DNA of 21,434 nucleotides. Source: Candidatus Parvarchaeota archaeon (GTDB lineage: Archaea > Nanobdellota > Nanobdellia > Parvarchaeales > Parvarchaeaceae). The notes under the pieces are model-generated. The model saw only the letters and a program-made list of their open reading frames with translations. It was not told the DNA's origin and made no database searches. Within the stretch, counting starts at the first letter, position 1; every line of letters begins with the position of its first letter. The DNA is taken from contig JASHWD010000090.1 in assembly GCA_030044235.1 (NCBI GenBank), positions 1 through 21,434 of the forward strand, given 5' to 3'. Position numbers and translations under genes: made by a program. This document shows, one piece after another, positions 11,835 through 19,833 of the stretch.

Positions 11835-12368
11835 CTATCTGCCAGCGGCGCTTCCGAAATATACACAACCGTGCTTGTAAGTAACTATTTTCCCATCCCT
11901 TTTTGTGAATTCCACGGTTTTGGAGGTCTTCAGGTAATCATAAGCTACAAGTATATGCGGCAGCCCGCTTATTTTGAAGCTTTCGTTCTCCGAATTATTT
12001 ATAAGGGCAGCAACGAGCACTTCTTTTACACAATGCTTTACGTCAAAGTTTGGCGGCATGCCTTTTAGACCATTAAAGCCTTGGCACCTCCCCAATATAT
12101 CTGAAAAATCATCCATTACTTTATTTATCCTATCGCTGCTTACTGTCTTGTATCTATCATCGTCCCGTATTCTGTGCATGAAATTCTTGTAAAATGCGTC
12201 GTAAAGCATGTGATCCGCTACGAATTCTGGTCGTATGTACACCGGCTTTCCTTCCTTTTCCTCTGCATCGTATAGTCTGAAACATTTAGCCCTGTATTCG
12301 CCGAGCGACTCATCCAATGCCGAAGAGGCTATGTCCGTTAATGCTGCTTCTAATGACAAATTCTCCAT
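11835..12368 (-). CDS. Unrecognised soluble protein
   Basis: A 177-residue soluble protein that I do not recognise. Residues 1-~95 look helical and charged (SLEAALTDIASSALDESLGEYR, then DAFYKNFMHRIRDDDRY and INKVMDDFSDILGR). A loop with GFNGLKGMPPNFD (97-109) follows, then a helix KHCVKEVLVAAL (111-122) and a C-terminal strand-rich part (VEFTKRDGKIVTYKHGCVYFG, 152-172). Four cysteines (29, 95, 113, 168) are scattered and do not form a zinc motif. No signal peptide or membrane helix is present. A TATA-like box at 12399-12408 suggests a short leader of about 10 bases. It lies between the 231-residue orphan and the uracil-DNA glycosylase gene, on the same strand, but promoter evidence places it in its own unit. 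I see nothing that assigns a function. Confidence 0.6.
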   Translation of the reverse strand: MENLSLEAALTDIASSALDESLGEYRAKCFRLYDAEEKEGKPVYIRPEFVADHMLYDAFYKNFMHRIRDDDRYKTVSSDRINKVMDDFSDILGRCQGFNGLKGMPPNFDVKHCVKEVLVAALINNSENESFKISGLPHILVAYDYLKTSKTVEFTKRDGKIVTYKHGCVYFGSAAGR

Positions 12369-12398
12369 AATTTATTTTATTATCTAAGATGCTAACCA

Positions 12399-12408
12399 CT
12401 ATAAATAC
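12399..12408 (-). promoter_or_regulatory. TATA-like box of the 177-residue orphan
   Basis: GTATTTATAG on the minus strand, about 36 bases before the ATG at 12368. It lies in the 62-base gap after the uracil-DNA glycosylase stop codon. Confidence 0.4.
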
Positions 12409-12430
12409 CTAACTAAATCATTTTTAGGCT

Positions 12431-12991
12431 TCATCCGCTTAGGAGCGAATTTACGTTTTTTAGATCTTCTAAGAACGTCTGCCTAGGCTTTGTAAATCTC
12501 ATCGGAAATGACGGATGAAAAGTTACAAAAACTTTTACTTTGAGTCCGCCAAAGTCTATTTCCATAGTTTTTCCTCTGACATCTGACAAATGCTTATATT
12601 TTATTCCTAGCGCGTTGCATGCAGATGTACCAAGGGCGAGCACAAGTTTTGGTTTTATTATCGAAAGCTGTCCTACAAGATAAGGTCTGCAAGCATTCAG
12701 TTCCGCGTCGTTTGGCTTTCTATTGTTTGGCGGTCTACATTTTACAGCATTTGTTACGAAAGCATCCTCCCTTTTTATGCCGGCCGTCTCAAGATATTTA
12801 TTTAGGAACTTACCAGATAGCCCTACGAAAGGCTTCCCTTGCGCGTCTTCGAATCTTCCTGGCGCTTCTCCGATTATTACGAGATTCGTCGAGGCCGGAC
12901 CTACTCCTGGAACAGCATTCCTTCTTTTCAAGGAAAGATCACAGAGCGGACAAACAACCACTTTTGAAGCTATATTCTCTAATGTTTCCAT
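12431..12991 (-). CDS. Uracil-DNA glycosylase, family 4 (iron-sulfur)
   Basis: A 186-residue family 4 (UDGa) enzyme of base excision repair, which removes uracil from DNA arising by cytosine deamination. The four [4Fe-4S] ligands are visible: C14 and C17 (VVCPLCDL), C85 (NAVKCRPPNNRKP) and C101 (LNACRPYL). Motif 1 is IIGEAPGRFEDAQGKPFVGLSGKFL (39-63), with the G-E-A-P-G of family 4. The substrate-binding motif near the C-terminus is TFHPSFPMR (157-165), with H159. The length is typical of archaeal enzymes (about 190-200 residues). The start is an ATG one base after the stop of the AlaX-like gene, so the two are co-transcribed. No functional link between the two is evident. Confidence 0.95.
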   Translation of the reverse strand: METLENIASKVVVCPLCDLSLKRRNAVPGVGPASTNLVIIGEAPGRFEDAQGKPFVGLSGKFLNKYLETAGIKREDAFVTNAVKCRPPNNRKPNDAELNACRPYLVGQLSIIKPKLVLALGTSACNALGIKYKHLSDVRGKTMEIDFGGLKVKVFVTFHPSFPMRFTKPRQTFLEDLKNVNSLLSG

Positions 12992-12992
12992 T

Positions 12993-13898
12993 TTAGATTA
13001 TTAGACTTGAAAGCTCTGCCAAAACTATTTTTGCCTCGGAATAATCAAGTATTTTTCCGTTTATGTAGTCGTCTCTAACATCGCCCAAGAAGGCTTTTCT
13101 TTCGCGTAATCTGTCGCCAATTGTTTTAAAATCTGAAGTATTTTTTGTGCCTTTAACCGCGACTAGTTGGTGATTTGACAGTAATATAATTGATTTCTCT
13201 TGATTAGCCGCTACTACTTCGTTAAGTGATTTGTAAAACCCTGAAAGACTTATATCTCCTACTTCAATAAATTTGATTTCTGAATTTTTAATAAATAACC
13301 GGAAGACTTTAGCGAGTTCTTGGTCCGTTTGATTTAGGTTTTTTTGAATTTTGTTATAGTTCTTCTTTATTTCTCTTGCACTGAAATTATTCTGCTGCCC
13401 TAATTCTAATATATCGTTATTGTTTAAAATCAGGTAATTTATGGCATCCCGCCCCGCTTTAAATTCTATTTCCGTGTCGCCGCCGAGATAAGACAGTCCA
13501 ACTATGACGAAAACCTCTATTTCAGAAGTGTTTTCGACGTGCTTGTTCTTGCACGCGCAGACGTCAAATTCCCCGATTTTTACGAGTCTTATGTTTTTTG
13601 TTTCCTTAAGCCTTTCTTCATTGAAACGCAGATTTGGATAACATTTAGTTGCCTCATTTATGTCATCAAATGTTTCTATCGTAGTTTTTAAGTTCTTTGG
13701 GATAACCGAGTTAACGTTTATTTCTGCCTCGTAGAGTTTGGCTAGCGGTATTTTACCTTGTAGCAAAAGAAAACCTTTGCCGTCTTCCCTAAATGTATCT
13801 GCTTTTATTACTTTTATATCGATTCCTAAGTTCTGAAGCGACCTTGCGAACATATGCTCTGCTGAGTGCAAAATGTACCCTTCTCCTTTTTCAGCCAT
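12993..13898 (-). CDS. AlaX-like alanyl-tRNA editing protein
   Basis: A 301-residue protein related to the C-terminal half of alanyl-tRNA synthetase. The editing-site zinc ligands are the pair in ILHSAEHMF (H11, H15) and FDVCACKNKH (C116 with H120), 105 residues apart as in AlaRS editing domains. These domains hydrolyse Ser-tRNA(Ala) or Gly-tRNA(Ala). After residue ~170 comes a coiled-coil-like segment (REIKKNYNKIQKNLNQTDQELAK), then a domain resembling C-Ala/DHHA1 (IILLSNHQLVAVKG, then FKTIGDRLRERK). There is no N-terminal beta-barrel or glycine-rich region before H11, so it differs from the usual longer AlaX proteins. The start is supported by spacing from glnA (35 bases) and a weak TATA-like region. 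A free-standing AlaRS editing and C-terminal module is the best call; specificity within the AlaX/ThrRS editing superfamily is less certain. Confidence 0.78.
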   Translation of the reverse strand: MAEKGEGYILHSAEHMFARSLQNLGIDIKVIKADTFREDGKGFLLLQGKIPLAKLYEAEINVNSVIPKNLKTTIETFDDINEATKCYPNLRFNEERLKETKNIRLVKIGEFDVCACKNKHVENTSEIEVFVIVGLSYLGGDTEIEFKAGRDAINYLILNNNDILELGQQNNFSAREIKKNYNKIQKNLNQTDQELAKVFRLFIKNSEIKFIEVGDISLSGFYKSLNEVVAANQEKSIILLSNHQLVAVKGTKNTSDFKTIGDRLRERKAFLGDVRDDYINGKILDYSEAKIVLAELSSLII

Positions 13899-13913
13899 AC
13901 AATTATCTAATCA

Positions 13914-13926
13914 CTATATTAATTAA
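13914..13926 (-). promoter_or_regulatory. Weak TATA-like region before the AlaX-like gene
   Basis: TTTAATTAATATA on the minus strand lies 16-28 bases before the ATG at 13898, in the 35-base gap after glnA. It is A/T-rich but not a strong box; read-through from glnA is also possible. Confidence 0.3.
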
Positions 13927-13933
13927 AATCGAA

Positions 13934-15340
13934 TCAAATAGAAGCGTAGGTATAAAATTCTATTGGATTAGGATAGCTTCCAATCTTTTTAGCTTCTGCG
14001 CGCTTTAGCTCAAGATAAGTATCTATAACGCTGACAGGGAAAACTTTTTGTAAGAATTTATTATCTGACTCCAATTCGTCCAAAGCGATATTTAAATCTC
14101 CAGGAAGTTCATTTACACCTAGTTCGCTTCTCTTCTGCTTGCTTAAGTGATAAATGTTTTCGTCTATAGGATCGCCCGGATCTTTTTTATTTTCGATTCC
14201 ATCCAGCGCGGCTAAAAGCAGGGCTGAAAACGCCAAATAGGGATTTGCAAGCGGGTCCGGTGGCCTATATTCTATTCTTTTTGTGGCTTCCTGACCGCGA
14301 TGATAAGTCGGTATTCTTATGGCGGCGCTTCTATTCGATTTGCTCCAAGCAATGTATACTGGCGCTTCATATCCAGGAACAAGACGCTTGTAACTGTTAG
14401 TAGATGGCGAAACTATCGCAGACAGAGCCCTTGCATGTTCCATCAACCCGCCGACGGCATATCTTCCCAACTGACTTAATTCCGAATATTTATCTTTGGG
14501 GTCGTACATCAGGTTCTTATCTTTAGACTTGTTCCAAATACTAAAATTTGTGTGCATACCGCTACCATTGTCGCCTACGAAAGGTTTTGGCATGAACAAC
14601 GCTAGCAGATTGTCTTCTTTTGCTATATTTCTTGCTACAAATTTTAAAGTCTGAAATTTATCTGCCGCATCGAGCATTTCCGAATACCTATAGTTAATCT
14701 CGGCTTGCCCGGCAGTCGCGACTTCGTGATGCGTAGCTTCTATTTTGAAATCGAAATTATTTTTTAGTGTCTTTACAATCTTTAACCTAGTATTGTAAGT
14801 TTTGTCAAGAGGAGTAACTGGGTAATAACCGCCCTTGTATGGTATACTAGAAGAGCTACCTGAAGCCGGGGCTTCTGAAGACTTTATCTTATAACCAATA
14901 CCAGAAGCCGGATTATCAACGTCAAGATCAACGCTATCAAAAAGGAAAAATTCCGATTCCGGGGCGAAGAAAGAAGAATATCCTTTGTCGGATAGATATT
15001 TCTGAGCGAGCTCTGCAACGTTTCTCGGGTCTCTTTCAAACCTTTCTGACCCAGCCTTGCAATAGATTTTATTCAAAACTCTGGCTACGCCTTGGCTCCA
15101 AGGCAAAGTCGTTAGGGTTTCTGGGATAGGCATAAGGACCATGTCGCTGTTTTCTATGTCCGCAAATCCGGTTACGCTGCTCCCGTCCAGCTTTGCAAAG
15201 CCGTTCTTCATCGAAGATTCGTTAAGTTCGTCTGCCGGGATAAGAACCTGTCTTAGGCTACCAAAAAAATCGGTAAACTGTAATTCAAGCCAATCTATTT
15301 TATTTTTGATTAGAAAGGATTTTACACTTTTAGAATCCAT
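13934..15340 (-). CDS. glnA: Glutamine synthetase type I
   Basis: A 468-residue type I glutamine synthetase, forming glutamine from glutamate, ammonia and ATP in the cytoplasm as a dodecamer. Catalytic motifs are complete: the beta-grasp segment with DGSS (52-55), PESEFFLF (127-134; E128, E130), EATHHEVATAGQAEI (201-215; E214), GDNGSGMHTNFS (256-267; H263), NSYKRLVPGYEAP (315-327) and NRSAAIRIP (336-344). The C-terminal part lacks the adenylylation-site signature NLYDLPPEE, having NIYHLSKQKRSELG instead. This suggests the GSI-alpha-like form without covalent control. A strong TATA box 26 bases upstream gives it its own leaderless message, although it follows aspS by 44 bases. It lies downstream of gatCAB, whose enzyme uses glutamine as amide donor. 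Confidence 0.97.
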   Translation of the reverse strand: MDSKSVKSFLIKNKIDWLELQFTDFFGSLRQVLIPADELNESSMKNGFAKLDGSSVTGFADIENSDMVLMPIPETLTTLPWSQGVARVLNKIYCKAGSERFERDPRNVAELAQKYLSDKGYSSFFAPESEFFLFDSVDLDVDNPASGIGYKIKSSEAPASGSSSSIPYKGGYYPVTPLDKTYNTRLKIVKTLKNNFDFKIEATHHEVATAGQAEINYRYSEMLDAADKFQTLKFVARNIAKEDNLLALFMPKPFVGDNGSGMHTNFSIWNKSKDKNLMYDPKDKYSELSQLGRYAVGGLMEHARALSAIVSPSTNSYKRLVPGYEAPVYIAWSKSNRSAAIRIPTYHRGQEATKRIEYRPPDPLANPYLAFSALLLAALDGIENKKDPGDPIDENIYHLSKQKRSELGVNELPGDLNIALDELESDNKFLQKVFPVSVIDTYLELKRAEAKKIGSYPNPIEFYTYASI

Positions 15341-15360
15341 TTTATAGACGTGAAGACATC

Positions 15361-15372
15361 TTATATATAAAG
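15361..15372 (-). promoter_or_regulatory. TATA box of glnA
   Basis: CTTTATATATAA on the minus strand, centred 26 bases before the glnA ATG at 15340. It is the closest match to the archaeal consensus in the window and predicts a strong leaderless promoter. Confidence 0.65.
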
Positions 15373-15384
15373 TAATATTTCGAA

Positions 15385-17163
15385 TTATTTCTCTATTCTA
15401 AGGTTGTAATCATTCTTAAGTCTAGTTTGGTCTATCGACGAAGGAGAATTATCCAAAGGCGAATCAAATTTTCGATTTCTAGGAAATAGTATAAAATCTT
15501 TTATGTCGTCTTGCCCCGCAAGGGTAGCTACAAACCTATCGAGACCTATGGCTGCCCCGCCGTGAATAGGCGCGCCGTGAGAAAGCCCCTCTATCATAAA
15601 ACCTAGCGAATTTTCGATCTCCTCATCAGATAATCCTATCCCTCTTAGAACTTTCATTTGAAGTTCTGGATTATTTATCCTTATCGATCCTCCCGCAATC
15701 TCTATGCCATTCAAAACTAAATCATAACGTTTTCCTAACACCTTCTCTGGATCTGAATCCATAAAATGTAGAGTATCTTCGGTAGGCGCGACAAATGGAT
15801 TGTGCGCTGGCTGCAGACTTCCCGTTACTTCTTCCTTTTCATATAAAGGAAAACGATCAACCCAAAGAAACGCATGCCGGGTCTTGAACTTGTCTATCTT
15901 TATTCCTACTATCCTTCTCAATTTTGACATTGCTGCTAACAGAACGTTTTCTGAAGTGTCTGCACCGATTATTATTACGTCGCCATCTCCCGCCTTTGTC
16001 TTTGATAATATTCCTTTCTCAACATTTTTGAAGGCTTCTGATATAGAATCTGGAAAAGAGTTTAATTTAGAATTCTTCACGTATAGCCAAGTAAGCCCCT
16101 TCAGGCCGAGGTTCTTCGCTGTTTCGACCAAAGAAAGCATGTAATTTTTGTCTATTGGCGAACCTTCTTTGGAAAAATCTGACTGGAAAGCTATTGCCTT
16201 TACACTGCCTTTATTTTCGATTACCCTTTTCAAGATATTGTAATTGCTATTTGCGGCTTCATCGGTTATGTCGGATATCTTGTATCCAAATCTAAGGTCT
16301 GGCTTATCGTTTCCGTATTCAGCTATAGCTACTTTATAGTCCATGTGCTCAAATGGAGTCTTAATCTCTTGGGTTAATGTTTCTTTGAATACTTGTTTTA
16401 CGAGTCTTTCGATAAGATCTTGTATGTATTTTTCATCCTTGAAAGATACCTCGAAATCTATCTGGGTAAATTCTAGCTGCCTGTCTTCTCTTGGGTCCTC
16501 ATCCCTGAACACTCTCGCTACCTGAAAATATTTGTCTAGGCCAGAGACCATGCAAAGTTGTTTGTAAATCTGTGGCGATTGCGGAAGCGCAAAAAACTCT
16601 CCTTTATTTGTTCTTGATGGAATCAAAAGAGTCCTTGAGCCGCTTACATCATGCGTGTCCCTTACTAAGTTAGGCGTCTCAAGTTCTAAAAAGCCTTCTC
16701 CCCAGAAGAATTTTCTTATTGATTTTGTTACCTTGTCTCGAAATTCTATGTTTGCTATCATTTTTCTTCGTCTAAGGTCGAGATATCTGTACTTTAATCT
16801 TAGGTCTTCCGACGGAAGAAATCCTTCCTTCTCTTCTACGATTTCAAACGGAGGAACTTTGGATTTTCCAATTATTTTCAATGATTTTGCTTCGACTTCG
16901 ACCATGCCGGTCGGCATACTCGGATTTATAGCTTCTTTATCGCGCTTCCTTACTTTTCCGATTACATTTATAACGTATTCTCTGCCGAGTTGATCCGCGT
17001 CTTTCTTTATCGCTCCCTCGAAGACTACTTGAGTTATGCCGTATCTGTCTGCAAGGTCTATGAAAAGTTTCCCACCATGGTCTCTTATGTATCTACACCA
17101 GCCATTTAGAGATGTCTCTTTCCCTGCGTCATTTTCTCTTAGGGCGCCACAGTTAGTTTCCAT
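15385..17163 (-). CDS. aspS: Aspartyl-tRNA synthetase, bacterial type with GAD insertion
   Basis: A 592-residue class II synthetase that charges tRNA with aspartate. The anticodon-binding OB fold fills residues 1-~105, starting TNCGALRENDAGKETSLNGW in the bacterial pattern. Motif 2 is FRDEDPREDRQLEFTQID (219-236), preceded by ALPQSPQIYKQL. A ~130-residue GAD domain (about 290-425) is inserted, which archaeal and eukaryotic AspRS (about 430-440 residues) lack. NGIEIAGGSIRI (485-496) and motif 3 GGAAIGLDRF (535-544) complete the active site. The bacterial architecture in an otherwise archaeal window suggests gene transfer. The residue corresponding to Leu30 of discriminating bacterial enzymes is His29 (RDHGG), as in non-discriminating ones, which would fit use with GatCAB to make Asn-tRNA(Asn). 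The gene follows gatB by 43 bases but has its own TATA box. Confidence 0.96.
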   Translation of the reverse strand: METNCGALRENDAGKETSLNGWCRYIRDHGGKLFIDLADRYGITQVVFEGAIKKDADQLGREYVINVIGKVRKRDKEAINPSMPTGMVEVEAKSLKIIGKSKVPPFEIVEEKEGFLPSEDLRLKYRYLDLRRRKMIANIEFRDKVTKSIRKFFWGEGFLELETPNLVRDTHDVSGSRTLLIPSRTNKGEFFALPQSPQIYKQLCMVSGLDKYFQVARVFRDEDPREDRQLEFTQIDFEVSFKDEKYIQDLIERLVKQVFKETLTQEIKTPFEHMDYKVAIAEYGNDKPDLRFGYKISDITDEAANSNYNILKRVIENKGSVKAIAFQSDFSKEGSPIDKNYMLSLVETAKNLGLKGLTWLYVKNSKLNSFPDSISEAFKNVEKGILSKTKAGDGDVIIIGADTSENVLLAAMSKLRRIVGIKIDKFKTRHAFLWVDRFPLYEKEEVTGSLQPAHNPFVAPTEDTLHFMDSDPEKVLGKRYDLVLNGIEIAGGSIRINNPELQMKVLRGIGLSDEEIENSLGFMIEGLSHGAPIHGGAAIGLDRFVATLAGQDDIKDFILFPRNRKFDSPLDNSPSSIDQTRLKNDYNLRIEK

Positions 17164-17183
17164 ATCAGAAGGAGCATAACTCT

Positions 17184-17193
17184 GTATATATAA
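17184..17193 (-). promoter_or_regulatory. TATA box of aspS
   Basis: ATTATATATAC on the minus strand (box core) is centred 25 bases before the ATG at 17163, in the 43-base gap after gatB. It predicts a separate leaderless aspS message. Confidence 0.6.
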
Positions 17194-17206
17194 TTAGCAT
17201 ATTACC

Positions 17207-18487
17207 TTAAAGTTTATTGATTACACTCTCAACCCTGACAGCGGCTTCGCGTGGTTGTATGCCGTATTTTTTGGATATCGTTCCGATTATGAAGTTTACA
17301 ACATTTTTGTTCTTCTTGTATTTTTCTACTATAGTTGCATCTGAATTTAGCATTTTCCGTATTGTCTCGTCTATTTGAGACTCGGAGAACTTCTTTATTT
17401 CTACTTTATCGCCCGATTTTATCTTTTTAAGAACTTCTCTTGTTATGTCTATCTTCTGATCGGTTAAATTTAGTATTTCTTTGAAAACGTTGCTATTAGA
17501 AGGTTCTCCAAATCTTTTCATTATCTCCAACGAAGCGATTATGGTGTTGAAGGAAAATTCATCCTCAAAAGTACTTATTAAGTTAAGCGCGCCGGTATCA
17601 AACGCTATAAGCTCTAGTATAGTTTTATAATTTGCGTTGTGCTTAACCGCAAGGTCCCTAGCTATTTTTGTCGGTATCCGCATGGCATTTTCTGCTAAGT
17701 TCTTTGTATCGTACACCGTCAGGTCCGGTTCATAGATAAAACCGTATTCTTCTTCGCTTTCCTTTTTACGCGATGCTTTAGTCGTGCCAGACGCCGCATC
17801 AAAAGACCTGGTCTCCTTTTCAGGAACACCTCCTTTTTCTATTATCGCACCTTGTCTTGCGATTTCATACTGTGCCGCTGCTATTAAATTTTTTATCCCC
17901 GTAACATTTTTTATTTCAACTCTGTCTTCTGCCAGAGAGATATTTAGGTCCGTCTTTATTTCTTGATTTACATCGACCCCCTGATAATGTAGTATCGTCC
18001 TCAAAGTGAAAACCGTTTCTCTAAGTTCTTCTTCTGTTGTTATATCCGGCTCAGTCACTATTTCTACCAACGGAGTACCAGAACGATTAAAATCAAGGAG
18101 AGTATACCCTCCTTCCCTTATTATCTGCGCTGGGTCTTCTTCTATCTGTATCCTCCTTATCCTGATCTTCTTTTTCTCAAGCTCTATGGATCCCTCGCTC
18201 CCTATCGATTCGGACAATTGTGTTATTTGAAAAGATTTTGGCAGGTCTGGATAGAAATAAACTTTTCTTATGAACGAAATCTTGTCTTTTACAGAACAAT
18301 TTAACGCAATTGCAATGGACTTGGCCACCCGTACCGCTTCTTTATTAAGCACAGGTCTAGATCCAGGGAACCCAACGCATATCGGACATATCTGGGAATT
18401 TGGTTCCTTCGTTTCCGCCGTAGAATCGCTACAGAAGAGTTTTGTCTTTGTCGGTAGTGCAACGTGAACTTCTAATCCTATCTTCAT
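17207..18487 (-). CDS. gatB: Asp-tRNA(Asn)/Glu-tRNA(Gln) amidotransferase subunit B
   Basis: From the ATG at 18487 the protein has 426 residues. It begins MKIGLEVHVALPTKTKLFCSD, the standard GatB N-terminus. Next come QICPICVGFPGSRPVLNKEAV (the family's CPxCxGxPG element), RKVYFYPDLPKSFQITQ (tRNA- and ATP-site region), QIEEDPAQ and LLDFNRSGTPLVEIVTEPD. The C-terminal ~150 residues are the helical and YqeY-like tRNA-contacting parts. GatB phosphorylates the misacylated Asp or Glu and receives ammonia from GatA through an internal tunnel. The ATG forms an ATGA overlap with the gatA stop. A longer frame (18535) has a Q/V-rich extension inside gatA and is rejected. The length is a little short against the usual ~470 residues, but all core elements are present. 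Confidence 0.95.
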   Translation of the reverse strand: MKIGLEVHVALPTKTKLFCSDSTAETKEPNSQICPICVGFPGSRPVLNKEAVRVAKSIAIALNCSVKDKISFIRKVYFYPDLPKSFQITQLSESIGSEGSIELEKKKIRIRRIQIEEDPAQIIREGGYTLLDFNRSGTPLVEIVTEPDITTEEELRETVFTLRTILHYQGVDVNQEIKTDLNISLAEDRVEIKNVTGIKNLIAAAQYEIARQGAIIEKGGVPEKETRSFDAASGTTKASRKKESEEEYGFIYEPDLTVYDTKNLAENAMRIPTKIARDLAVKHNANYKTILELIAFDTGALNLISTFEDEFSFNTIIASLEIMKRFGEPSNSNVFKEILNLTDQKIDITREVLKKIKSGDKVEIKKFSESQIDETIRKMLNSDATIVEKYKKNKNVVNFIIGTISKKYGIQPREAAVRVESVINKL

Positions 18488-19833
18488 AAAGCGCCTATGT
18501 TGTACCTGAACTTGTATTTGAACTTCCTTTCCCAATTTTCAACGAAGGAGATAACAGCATAATCATTGAAATGCTCCCCTATCACTTGTGCGCCGATTGG
18601 CATGCCCCCTATGTAATCATACGGAAATGAGATATGTGGGAGTCCGCATAGATTTGGCGGGATCGTTAGTATATCTAAAGCATAATTTTGCACCGGCGAA
18701 AGCTTTTCTATGTCCGCTATCTTTGGTGTTGTTATTGGCATAGTGGGGGATACAATAAAACTTTCTCTAAGAATCCTGCGCATTTTTTCGTTTAGCATCG
18801 CTCTTACTTTCAACGCCCGTATATAATATCTATTCTTAACGCTTGCACTCCTGACGAAAGTCCCCAATATTATTCTTCGTTTAGCTTCAGCGCCGAACTG
18901 CTTCCTAGCCTCTGTGAAGAAATCATTATACTTTTTAGAAAAATCATTTACCTTGAAACCGTACTTGAATCCTGTATATCTCGCTAAATTCGTGGAAGCC
19001 TCTGCAGCTGATATGACATAATAAGCCGGAATAGCGGCTTCTATTTCTTTTAAGTCGACATAGTTTACTTTGTAGTCCATTCCTTTTAGCTTTTCTAAAA
19101 ACTTATCGAATGCCGACCTTATTTTTCCATCAAGTCCGTTCATAAGCTGATTTATTACCGAAAATTGTATCTTTGGTTCATCTGTTAATCTAACGTCGAG
19201 GGACGTAGTGTCTTTTGTATCTCTACCGGTGGACATGTTCAATACTTTTCTTACATCGATTGCGGATCTAGCCATAAACCCTATTTTATCCAGCGAATTT
19301 GCATAGTCTATAAGACCATTTCTAGAGACTACTCCGTAAGTTGGTGTAAATCCAACGACCCCACAAAAAGCAGCGGGAGATGAGATTGATCCTCCGGTAG
19401 ACTCAGCTACAGCAACGTGATATTTTAGGATAGCCGTAGCAATCGCGGCTCCGCTACTCGAACCGCCCGCAACGTAATCGCTATTAAATGGATTATGGGC
19501 GGGAGCCTCACAGTTTATGCCAAAGCTTCCAAAACCAAATTCATCCATATTTGTCTTGCCAAGAAATCCAAAATTATTTTTCTGTAATCTTTCTACGACG
19601 GTCGCATTAAACGGGGGCTTATACGTTTTTAATATTTTTGATGAAGCCGTACTCTCGACGCCTTTGACGCATATGTTATCCTTTACACTAAACGGAAATC
19701 CACCGTGTAAGCTATCGTTGAAGTTATTGAAAGCGTTCAACTCTCTGTTCTTTTCTTTAAGATTTTCCAAGAGCTTATTGTAATAGTCCTTTGGTTTCTC
19801 TTTGGTATCAAATTCGGCGATATAGCTTTTCAT
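18484..19833 (-). CDS. gatA: Asp-tRNA(Asn)/Glu-tRNA(Gln) amidotransferase subunit A (amidase)
   Basis: A 449-residue amidase-signature protein that releases ammonia from glutamine for GatB. The Ser-cisSer-Lys triad is visible: K51 in FSVKDNICVKG, a serine in AGGSSSGAA (122-130), and nucleophile S149 in STGGSISSPAAFCGVVG (145-161). PTYGVVSRNGLIDYANSLDKIG (164-185) follows as usual, and PTMPITTP near the C-terminus is typical. Two residues beside the nucleophile are unusual: most GatA proteins read D-T-G-G-S-I-R, whereas this one reads S-T-G-G-S-I-S. The catalytic residues themselves are kept. The gene overlaps gatC and gatB by ATGA on both sides, so the three subunits are translated from one message. 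The length is slightly below the usual ~480 residues. Confidence 0.95.
   Translation of the reverse strand: MKSYIAEFDTKEKPKDYYNKLLENLKEKNRELNAFNNFNDSLHGGFPFSVKDNICVKGVESTASSKILKTYKPPFNATVVERLQKNNFGFLGKTNMDEFGFGSFGINCEAPAHNPFNSDYVAGGSSSGAAIATAILKYHVAVAESTGGSISSPAAFCGVVGFTPTYGVVSRNGLIDYANSLDKIGFMARSAIDVRKVLNMSTGRDTKDTTSLDVRLTDEPKIQFSVINQLMNGLDGKIRSAFDKFLEKLKGMDYKVNYVDLKEIEAAIPAYYVISAAEASTNLARYTGFKYGFKVNDFSKKYNDFFTEARKQFGAEAKRRIILGTFVRSASVKNRYYIRALKVRAMLNEKMRRILRESFIVSPTMPITTPKIADIEKLSPVQNYALDILTIPPNLCGLPHISFPYDYIGGMPIGAQVIGEHFNDYAVISFVENWERKFKYKFRYNIGAL

Noticed and set aside
12619..13004. Two overlapping plus-strand open frames of 125 and 93 codons.
   Set aside because: Both are antisense to the uracil-DNA glycosylase, whose iron-sulfur cysteines and motifs are intact.
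18488..18535. A longer GatB start, 16 residues upstream, with a Q/V-rich extension.
   Set aside because: The extension is gatA coding sequence in another frame; the family N-terminus MKIGLEVH begins at 18487, which also forms the ATGA overlap.
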